DNA of 34,433 nt, taken from Duncaniella sp. GTDB taxonomy: Bacteria; Bacteroidota; Bacteroidia; Bacteroidales; Muribaculaceae. The translations under genes and the position numbers were made by a program. Below are positions 22,853 through 30,098 of this stretch, in pieces. The stretch is from contig NZ_JAIDEN010000167.1 in the NCBI RefSeq assembly GCF_029054785.1, positions 1 through 34,433 on the forward strand, written 5' to 3'. Each line of letters opens with the position of its first letter. Positions within the stretch are counted from its first letter, which is position 1. The notes under the pieces are model-generated. The model ran no database searches. It saw only the letters and a list, made by a program, of their open reading frames with translations, and was not told where the DNA came from.

Positions 22853-23625
22853 GGATAATGAGTTGACTCGCCAGCTATATAGAAAATTATCTGACCAACC
22901 ATATAGATAACTCATCGGATAGATAGCTGGATAGCTAACCAACTATCAGATTGGTTATCCGTTTAACCACTTGACTGATTAGTTATATAATTCGATATCG
23001 GATTGGCTAATCAATTAGTTGACCATATGTTTGGTTGTATATATTGCTAACCAAGCAATCAGCTATGAAATATACCCTACAAGGCTAAATCCTTGTAAAT
23101 CAGCCGTGGTCTTTAAGCCCGAATGTACGGCTGTTGTTTATTCGGTTTGTAGGAACATACCATCGTACTGCATAATATTCTTCCGTCAGTTCTTATCAAC
23201 TACCTTCATTCAGTTCTTACCGAGGTAAATCGCGAAGTCGGTATGAGCCTATGTCCCACCTTATGGAAGTACCGGTCTAATTCCGTAGGTACTTTGGTAC
23301 TAAGGTACTTCCGTACTTAAGTCAGTACGTTCTTCAGTACCATATAACGTACTAATCACAGTCTGTAAGAACTGCATTCCTTCCGTAAACACTGAGTTAT
23401 CCCCTGAGTAACCAACTTACTGAAACCCCATATCACATCCTGAGAGACCTCCCAATGTCGGGGTTGGATGACGTTAGGAGTGATCTCCGTAGGCACGTCA
23501 TATCCAACTTCCGGAACTTCGGATGTACGGACATCCTCATATCCGGAGATAGGTCATGACAACCGTATCGGCATCCGCCAAATTATTTTGAGTTTTTCAT
23601 CGTGCCAAGAGGCACATCAAAAATG
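22853..23625 (+). ncRNA. Candidate large structured noncoding RNA with serial pseudoknots
   Basis: About 770 bases with a consensus promoter and no credible gene. It breaks into four successive blocks, each with its own vocabulary of complementary words. Block 1 (22871-23059) uses GATAG/CTATC and TTGGTTA/TAACCAA. Block 2 (23076-23153) is closed by CCTACAA/TTGTAGG around interleaved CAGCCGT/ACGGCTG and CCGAAT/ATTCGG. Block 3 (23211-23374) is closed by CAGTTCTTAC/GTAAGAACTG around GTAC-rich stems. Block 4 (23424-23550) holds a 12-bp bulged GTTGGATGACGT stem whose loop pairs downstream. In several places the order of arms is a-b-a'-b', which is a pseudoknot and favours an RNA. A last hairpin GTGCC-AAGA-GGCAC (23602-23615) precedes the HTH gene. 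No known RNA family was recognised. Alternatives are a DNA-level protein-binding or transfer region, or the long leader of the HTH gene. Confidence 0.45.
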
Positions 23626-23642
23626 AAACGCAATGAGAAACA

Positions 23643-23966
23643 ATGAAAATCCCGCCCAAAGCGACACCTCAACAACCTGTTCCGTCAATGACAATGATTA
23701 TAGTACCGGAAGAAGAATGGCGCAACCTCCATGACACACTGGAGCAAATCATCGACCTGATTACCCGACGCAACGCCGATGACTCCAGCAGCGAATGGAT
23801 AGAATCCGAAGCTGCCCGCAAGCTCCTTGGCATCTCCCCCAAGACGTGGCAGAACTACCGCGACCAACGCCTCATCCCCTTCTCTCAGATAGGCCGCAAA
23901 ATCTACGTCAACCGCGCCGACCTCGACGACTTCCTCCGCTCACATCGGATAGGCACTCGGAAGTGA
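23643..23966 (+). CDS. Helix-turn-helix protein, MerR/excisionase (HTH_17) type
   Basis: A 107-residue protein. The C-terminal half (about 50-102) is the HTH_17 domain: SEWIESEAARKLLGISPKTWQNYRDQRLIPFSQIGRKIYVNRADLDDFLRSH, the pattern of excisionases and small DNA-binding adaptors. The N-terminal half (VPEEEWRNLHDTLEQIIDLIT) is helical and probably dimerises, as in many such Bacteroidota proteins beside integrases and mobilisation genes. An internal ATG at 23691 is an alternative start. It lies at the end of the structured noncoding locus and may regulate it or be regulated by it. It could also be the excisionase partner of the degenerate integrase. Confidence 0.8.
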   Translation: MKIPPKATPQQPVPSMTMIIVPEEEWRNLHDTLEQIIDLITRRNADDSSSEWIESEAARKLLGISPKTWQNYRDQRLIPFSQIGRKIYVNRADLDDFLRSHRIGTRK

Positions 23967-23988
23967 CATTGTAACTGAAATTCAGCCA

Positions 23989-24042
23989 AAATGAGACGGC
24001 AAGCGACTATGTTTTACAGCATAATCGTTTGCCGTCACATTT
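23989..24042. promoter_or_regulatory. 23-bp inverted repeat overlapping the promoter of the XRE gene
   Basis: The arms 23989-24011 and 24020-24042 pair over 23 positions with three non-Watson-Crick positions, around the loop TTTTACAG; core GACGGCAA/TTGCCGTC. The right arm contains the -33 element of the next promoter. It may terminate the upstream HTH transcript and also serve as operator for the XRE protein. Confidence 0.65.
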
Positions 24043-24058
24043 ATCTTTAATAACTTTA
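24028..24058 (+). promoter_or_regulatory. Promoter of the XRE gene and probably the defence-like operon
   Basis: TTTG (24028-24031), a 19-base spacer and TAACTTTA (24051-24058), one base off the TAnnTTTG consensus. No other consensus promoter is visible before the ATPase gene at 24388, so this one may drive the whole downstream operon. Confidence 0.5.
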
Positions 24059-24078
24059 CGTTCAAATTTAATAAATCA

Positions 24079-24321
24079 ATGGAGACAAAAACAGAACGAC
24101 AGAAACTAAACAGAATAAAAGCGGTATTAGCCGAAACCGGCCACACAGGCAAATGGCTTGCCCAACAACTCGGCAAAGACCCCGTCACCGTCTCCAAATG
24201 GTGCACCAACACCTCCCAACCGGATTTATATACCCTGAATGAAATTTCGAATCTTCTTTCTATAGAAATGCGAGACTTATTAGTGCAACAGCCGAAATCT
24301 ACTATTATCGAATTGATATAA
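24079..24321 (+). CDS. XRE/Cro-family helix-turn-helix regulator
   Basis: An 80-residue single-domain protein: KLNRIKAVLAETGHTGKWLAQQLGKDPVTVSKWCTNTSQPDLYTLNEISNLLSIEMRDLL is a typical five-helix XRE domain (about 10-70). Small XRE proteins often sit at the head of defence operons as repressors. Here the gene is preceded by a large inverted repeat overlapping its promoter and followed, 66 bases later, by the 1300-residue ATPase. The arrangement suggests autoregulation and control of the five downstream genes. Confidence 0.87.
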   Translation: METKTERQKLNRIKAVLAETGHTGKWLAQQLGKDPVTVSKWCTNTSQPDLYTLNEISNLLSIEMRDLLVQQPKSTIIELI

Positions 24322-24387
24322 ACATTTTCACCATAACCTGTTTAACATTTCGCCATTCATGGTATTAAATAAGAAAACGCCAATAAC

Positions 24388-27300
24388 ATGAAACAAGTAA
24401 TTGACAGAATATACAAAAGAACTACGGAATACTCTCATCCTTCGCAAGCTACGACTATAGCTAATTCATTAGAACTGCTCTCTTCAGGAATTTATACTGA
24501 AGAAGAACGTTTTGTATTTGAATTACTTCAAAATGCAGTTGATAGTTACGATGAGGTTTCAGGTGGATTAGATGTGAAAATCATCGTAGGGAATGGACAG
24601 TTCGTGTTTATGCATACTGGAAAGGCCTTCTCTGAACGTGATTTAGAAGGACTATGCGACATCGGTAACGGAAATAAGATGACCGATGCTAAAAAAATTG
24701 GATATAAAGGCATCGGTTTTAAATCTGTCTTCATGCACTCTAAACGAGTGACTGTGATAACGAATGACACTTGCTTCCGCTTTGACGAAGAAGCTTGTAA
24801 AGCACTGGCCGCTGAACGAGGCAAAGAATATTATAACGTAAAAATGCCCTGGCAAATAATTCCTATTATTTCTGAGATTCCTATAGGCATTGATTACAGT
24901 TATTACAACGTCACTACGATATTAGAAGTATCGAACACAGAAAAACTTCTTAAGAAAGTACAGAAACTTCTTTCTGATGCACGTTTCCTTTTATTCTTAA
25001 AGGTATCCAATCTAAAAGTTTCATTATTTGATATGAATAATGAAATCCTTACCTTATCTAAGACTCAGGATGGAAATATTCTAACTCTTGCAAAGAATGA
25101 TGTTCCTCAAACTCGTTGGCTGATGTTTGCAGAGGATGTAACAATACCCGCAGAAGTTAAGGAAGATCTCATTCATGATGCCAAAACTCCCTCCAAATTA
25201 AAAGAATCGGTCTCTGTTGAAATCTCGTTTGCGATATCTCTTGATGACGAAGGACATATTGTACCTATCGAAGATGCGGTAGTCTATACTTACCTTCCGA
25301 CTTCTTTTTCTTTTGGATTTGAATTTGTTGTTAATGCAAACTTTATCACAGACGCTGGACGTCAACAACTTATCAAGGATTGCGAATGGAATAAATTTAT
25401 ATTTTCACAGATTCCTATTCTTTATCTTAATTGGATAAAGGATGAGGTGGCGCCAAATCACAAAGATTGGTATAAGATATTGTTACCCCTAACGAAAGAT
25501 AGTGATGAATTAAGCGTGGCATATTCATCAAATATGGATTATGCTCTACAAACGATTCCTTTTGTTAGAAGTATGACAGGAAAACAGACGTGTATATCAC
25601 AGTCTCTTTTTGATAAATTTTCCTTTCACAATTCTTTGCCATCTGAATCTTTCTGTTCGTTTATTAAACATGAGCTTAATATCTCAGAGCCTTATGAATC
25701 CATTGTACCTACTATGGCTGGCTCATGTCTCTTGAAGTATGGAATTTCAGTGTTGGGAAAGTCTCATATTGAGAAATTTCTAGAAAACAGTATTATATAT
25801 CTAAAATCATTGAAAGATGAGGAATATATAGTATTCGCTAAGTGGTTAAAAGATGCGACTGAACTACGCAGTTCTTCTTTTGATAATATCTTATCATATT
25901 CCCGTATTTTACCATGTGAAGACGGGGAATTACATGAACCAATAAAAGTGTTTTTTTTTTCTGAGTACATGCCTTATGATGAAATTGTTGAGGATGCTTT
26001 CGTATTACAGTCATCCTTTGGACAGACCATCCCTTCTGACCTAACATCATGGTTAAAGGAATTGGGGGTGCAAGAAATGTCGAAAATATCAATTATCAAT
26101 AAGGTGATTTGTGAGGCTGATTATATTACAAAAGATAATGCTATTAATGCTCTTACTTTTGTTTTTAAAGCTAATCAATCAGAGAATATATTTGGAAGCA
26201 TACCTAGTCATAGACTAGAGAACCTAAAGTTGCTTACAACAGGTGGTAACCTTAGATATGCATCAGAACTGTATTTGTCTGACATTTATAATCCTGTTTG
26301 TAAACTTCAAAAAGGGTATAGTGATGATATATTTGTTACAGATTTATATCTTACCAACTATCGTGAGACATCCGAATGGTTGTTATTCTTCAAAAAACTT
26401 GGAGTTAATGATGATATTAGCTTATTAAGAATAAAATATGGGGAGGGGTCTTGGCCAATGAAGAATTATCGTATTTCATCATTGGTTTCTCTCGCCAGGA
26501 ATACAGAATATAATCCATGGGGGACACGTAAATATTATTTAGGATGTGGTGGCCCTGTATCTATTAATGTCAATTCAAGCCCCTTACTAAATCCTTACAG
26601 TAATCACACTCATGAATTCTATGAAAATTTTTGGGGACGTATATTTTCTCAACCTTTTGTTAGACAGCAGGAAAACATCCATGGCTCTACGGGATACGGC
26701 TGGAGCAAAACTGTTTCACTAAGCAGTTCTAAATATTTGGGACAGACTTTTGTTGATTGGATTTTAATGACCTTTAAGGTAATCCCAGCTTCCGATAAAC
26801 AACTGTATACAATAAACGATGTGCTGATTGACAGCAAATCAAATAAAGATTTATTTGGTAAATACTTCCCTGTTATATCTATTAATGGGACTATATCAGA
26901 TGAATGGTTAAATCGTCTGCCATTAAAAAAAGATTTAACGCTCAACGATTATCTTAACATCTTAGATAATATATCTAAAGATGATGAAAAGGAACAAATA
27001 AATGACAATATACAACGCATTACTCGGATATATGATAGAATTGCAGATGAAGGTTATGATCTAACAGAAGGCTCCTATGATTTCAATATTCTTCGTAATT
27101 GGGGTAAAACGCATAAGATTTTATCCTCTGAAAAGGAATTTGAATATCCTTGTGATTTGTGTTTGATTTCATCTCGACTTTCAGGAGTAGAGCTTGACAA
27201 TCAGGTATACCATAGAAAGAATCAAGAGAATGACCGCTTTGCATCATTGATGATAGCTCTAGGTGTAAATATGATTACAGATCACAGAGTTGAGGGGTTA

Positions 27301-28290
27301 GAAAATGCTGTTGCTCAGGATTTGGTAAAAGACTCCTTAATGAAGAGAGTTGAATTCTTTACCGCATTAACCACTGATGGCAATATATCAAAACATGATT
27401 GGGATGAGACCGTTGAAAAAATACGAGAATCAATATCTGTGCTAAGATTTTATAGTGTGCCATCTATTCATGTAATATACGGCAGACAATCGATTGAGAA
27501 TGTATTCTATGTGTCCAACACAGATTTGTATTATGTTGGTAAATTCGGTCTTGCCGTGCAAGAGCTTCTTCACCGGGATATTGTCAGACTCATAGGACTT
27601 CACAAGAATGATAGTTCTACATTCTTGACACTCATGAGAATGAGCGATTTTGATGAAATGGTCGAATATCTTCAGTTTAAGGGATATAATACAGAATACA
27701 TATCTCGTCCAATGCTTCCTGATAAGATGGATTCGGATTCATCTGTAATTATGAAAGGAGAAGACGCTACTAATGGAGAATTGAGCAACGAACAAAAACG
27801 TGTTTATCTCGAAGAAGCTAAGGACGCAATCCTTCATCAATTGTCATGCGATGGATTTGATACATCAAACTATAAATGGGATGGTTGGACATGTATTGAT
27901 GGTGTTAAAAAAGACGGTAAGGAGTATCCACTCGTTATACGTAGTAATAAAAGTGGTAGAAATACAGTATTGTCTGCATCGGATTGGGATCAACTTATGA
28001 AGACAAATGCTATGTTTGTTGTGAACACTAATTTTGGAATTGGAACAGTCAACTTTAAACAGCTATTAAGAAGCAGAGACAATATTACAATTCGATTTGG
28101 TTCAGAGAATATTGATGAGGCAAATCGGATCTCAAAACTTGCTGAAGCGTTTGCATTCTTTAAGGGAATGCAATTCGATTTTGAAAGTTACATAAGACCG
28201 ACTATATCCCGTTGGCAAAGCTTCATGGCTCCTGAGCTTGAGACTGGCGAACAAGCCGGTGCAAATCCTTCAATACCTTTGCCTGAATAA
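24388..28290 (+). CDS. Sacsin/Hsp90-like GHKL ATPase, very large, probable defence protein
   Basis: A 1300-residue protein, first of five tightly spaced genes. The N-terminus is a GHKL ATP-binding domain of the sacsin type: FELLQNAVDSYDE (E45, N49, D52), FMHTGKAFSERDLEGLCDIG (75-93) and the glycine-rich GYKGIGFKSVF (105-115). The middle 900 residues show no recognised domain. The C-terminal 150 residues (YKWDGWTCIDGVKKDGKEYPLVIRSN ... MFVVNTNFG) look like a compact alpha/beta module similar in style to the DUF3883/NO VEIN domains that end many sacsin-like defence proteins, but I cannot confirm that. A run of ten T (25951-25960) within the reading frame could allow frameshifting or on/off switching. 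Base composition is much more AT-rich than the PUL side, consistent with acquisition. Confidence 0.75.
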   Translation: MKQVIDRIYKRTTEYSHPSQATTIANSLELLSSGIYTEEERFVFELLQNAVDSYDEVSGGLDVKIIVGNGQFVFMHTGKAFSERDLEGLCDIGNGNKMTDAKKIGYKGIGFKSVFMHSKRVTVITNDTCFRFDEEACKALAAERGKEYYNVKMPWQIIPIISEIPIGIDYSYYNVTTILEVSNTEKLLKKVQKLLSDARFLLFLKVSNLKVSLFDMNNEILTLSKTQDGNILTLAKNDVPQTRWLMFAEDVTIPAEVKEDLIHDAKTPSKLKESVSVEISFAISLDDEGHIVPIEDAVVYTYLPTSFSFGFEFVVNANFITDAGRQQLIKDCEWNKFIFSQIPILYLNWIKDEVAPNHKDWYKILLPLTKDSDELSVAYSSNMDYALQTIPFVRSMTGKQTCISQSLFDKFSFHNSLPSESFCSFIKHELNISEPYESIVPTMAGSCLLKYGISVLGKSHIEKFLENSIIYLKSLKDEEYIVFAKWLKDATELRSSSFDNILSYSRILPCEDGELHEPIKVFFFSEYMPYDEIVEDAFVLQSSFGQTIPSDLTSWLKELGVQEMSKISIINKVICEADYITKDNAINALTFVFKANQSENIFGSIPSHRLENLKLLTTGGNLRYASELYLSDIYNPVCKLQKGYSDDIFVTDLYLTNYRETSEWLLFFKKLGVNDDISLLRIKYGEGSWPMKNYRISSLVSLARNTEYNPWGTRKYYLGCGGPVSINVNSSPLLNPYSNHTHEFYENFWGRIFSQPFVRQQENIHGSTGYGWSKTVSLSSSKYLGQTFVDWILMTFKVIPASDKQLYTINDVLIDSKSNKDLFGKYFPVISINGTISDEWLNRLPLKKDLTLNDYLNILDNISKDDEKEQINDNIQRITRIYDRIADEGYDLTEGSYDFNILRNWGKTHKILSSEKEFEYPCDLCLISSRLSGVELDNQVYHRKNQENDRFASLMIALGVNMITDHRVEGLENAVAQDLVKDSLMKRVEFFTALTTDGNISKHDWDETVEKIRESISVLRFYSVPSIHVIYGRQSIENVFYVSNTDLYYVGKFGLAVQELLHRDIVRLIGLHKNDSSTFLTLMRMSDFDEMVEYLQFKGYNTEYISRPMLPDKMDSDSSVIMKGEDATNGELSNEQKRVYLEEAKDAILHQLSCDGFDTSNYKWDGWTCIDGVKKDGKEYPLVIRSNKSGRNTVLSASDWDQLMKTNAMFVVNTNFGIGTVNFKQLLRSRDNITIRFGSENIDEANRISKLAEAFAFFKGMQFDFESYIRPTISRWQSFMAPELETGEQAGANPSIPLPE

Positions 28291-28292
28291 AT

Positions 28293-30080
28293 ATGGAGCA
28301 AAGAGAAAAGATTCGCAAATTCCTAAACATGGAACTTACCGCAGTAACGGAGGACTTTGACAAGAAGTTCTCCGCTGCGGCTCTCCATTTATTAAATGAG
28401 AGCGAAGAATTGTTTATTGGGCAATTCATAAAGTTTGAAAATGGAGAAATGATTGTCAAATTTAGAGCATCGCGAGCTTTCCCCAGAAAAGGCGAATATG
28501 TTCAGGCCATGTATTTACCAGCAAAGTTACAGGATTATCGACAATGGGATGATTTAACTTATGAACACCTATTTAAGAATCGATTAAAGGGTTCGGAAGC
28601 TGTATGCATTTGGCAAACTAAATCAAATGAAGACGGTTTTGTTCTTCTTGGATTTCGCGGCATCGAATTAGATTTTGCCGACTATATTTCAAAAGCTCCT
28701 GGGGCTCTTATCATAATGGGGCCACATCGTCCGCCAATAGATTATCTTGCAAATCTCTATAGACTTACAAAGGATGAATACTCCCAGCGAGTGTCCGATA
28801 TATTAGACTATCCCTATTGTCAAGTGCCAAATATTCCAATCCCGGTTAGGGACGAACAACCGTCTCAATTTATATATCAACAAATTCATTCATCTGGAAT
28901 CACCTTACTTCAAGGGCCTCCGGGAACTGGGAAAACTCATCTGATAGCCGAACTTTGTGCGAAGCTTTGTGGAGAGGAGAAATCTGTTCTGGTCACTGCT
29001 TTGACAAACAGGGCATTGATTGAGATTGCGACCAAGCCTGCAGTAGATGAACTGCTAAAGAATGGAAAAGTGCTAAAGTCCAATCTTACCGTTGATGAAC
29101 AGAGTGAAGTACCACAATTATCATCTTTGAAACAACTAATGCCGATCAAGGGAAGTCTTGTTATGGCAACATATTACATTGTCAGCGGATTTGCTGCAGA
29201 TTTGGCTGGAGATGAAGCCTTTGATGTCGTGATAATGGATGAGGCAAGCCAAGCTCTCACCCCTATGTTTGCTGCGGCAAACAAAATTGGACATACAAAC
29301 CTATGGGTAGGAGATATTGCACAACTTGAACCGGTTATCGCGCTTAATGAAGACAGAGTCATATCAAATGACTTCTATGATTTTGTCAACGGTTTGATGA
29401 CCATGTCAAACAAGAGGCAATTTCCGAACTATCAATTGATACGCACATATCGTCTCCCTCAACGTAATGCAGATTATACAGGGTTATTCTATCGTGGCAC
29501 ACTTGTCTCTGCTAAAAATGACAATATTTTAGAGTTAACCTCTCTGAATAGGATTTTGCATGCTAATGGTGGCCCGACCTTAGTTCTAACAGATATGAAT
29601 GTTTCAGATGCAACGCCACAGTTTGCAATGGATATGGCTACATTCATAGTATACTCTATTCTTAATGAGACCCCATCAACCGAAGTCTCTGTCTTGACAT
29701 GCTTGCGGAAAACTACACGAGCTTTGCAAAAGGCGGTAGCATTACGGATGGGGTTGGGTAATAAAGTCCTAATAGAAACTATTGCGAGAGTTCAGGGGCT
29801 AACGACTGATATTACAATATTCTTCATACCTAATACATCTCTAATACGTTCCCTTGAACCTCGTCTATTCAATGTTGCCACAAGTCGAGCAAAAAGTCAT
29901 ACGATTATCATCGCAGACAAAAACATCCTTAGTTTTGCCCACATGAATCATTATGTCAGGAGTTTTCTAGAAAAACTCAATTACGAATCATGTACCTATA
30001 TTCCCGCTAACAATTCAATACCATTGTCACAACTCCCGAGCGATTCAGATATTTCTAATAAAAATGGATTGCTTGGTTAG
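28293..30080 (+). CDS. UPF1-like superfamily 1 helicase
   Basis: A 595-residue protein starting two bases after the ATPase stop. After about 200 residues without a recognised domain, the SF1 motifs appear in order: Walker A GPPGTGKTH (208-216), TALTNRAL (Ia), motif II VIMDEASQAL (DEAS 316-319), motif III GDIAQLEP, RTYRLPQ (IV), ARVQGLTTDITIFF (V) and FNVATSRAKSHTIII (VI). The GPPGTGKT and DEAS forms place it in the UPF1/DNA2-like SF1B group, predicted 5'-3' translocases on RNA or single-stranded DNA. It is likely to form one machine with the neighbouring ATPase and second helicase. Confidence 0.87.
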   Translation: MEQREKIRKFLNMELTAVTEDFDKKFSAAALHLLNESEELFIGQFIKFENGEMIVKFRASRAFPRKGEYVQAMYLPAKLQDYRQWDDLTYEHLFKNRLKGSEAVCIWQTKSNEDGFVLLGFRGIELDFADYISKAPGALIIMGPHRPPIDYLANLYRLTKDEYSQRVSDILDYPYCQVPNIPIPVRDEQPSQFIYQQIHSSGITLLQGPPGTGKTHLIAELCAKLCGEEKSVLVTALTNRALIEIATKPAVDELLKNGKVLKSNLTVDEQSEVPQLSSLKQLMPIKGSLVMATYYIVSGFAADLAGDEAFDVVIMDEASQALTPMFAAANKIGHTNLWVGDIAQLEPVIALNEDRVISNDFYDFVNGLMTMSNKRQFPNYQLIRTYRLPQRNADYTGLFYRGTLVSAKNDNILELTSLNRILHANGGPTLVLTDMNVSDATPQFAMDMATFIVYSILNETPSTEVSVLTCLRKTTRALQKAVALRMGLGNKVLIETIARVQGLTTDITIFFIPNTSLIRSLEPRLFNVATSRAKSHTIIIADKNILSFAHMNHYVRSFLEKLNYESCTYIPANNSIPLSQLPSDSDISNKNGLLG

Positions 30081-30098
30081 TGACAAACTATCTCAATT

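Noticed and set aside
22639..22866. A + strand frame of 75 codons running through the promoter of the noncoding locus
   Set aside because: It covers the AAAGTCCGG hairpin and the TATCTTTG promoter, and its product is of low complexity (KERNEKGKERNQNG). Most likely noncoding.
23019..23228. A + strand frame of 69 codons inside the structured locus
   Set aside because: It lies across blocks 1-3 of the inverted-repeat array and has no recognisable protein pattern. The repeat structure explains the sequence better.
22861..23560. Possible CRISPR array in the repeat-rich region
   Set aside because: There is no constant repeat with variable spacers and no cas gene. Repeats are short, inverted, and change from block to block.
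28223..28459. A - strand frame over the joint of the ATPase and helicase genes
   Set aside because: A shadow of two well-supported coding genes on the + strand; no independent support.
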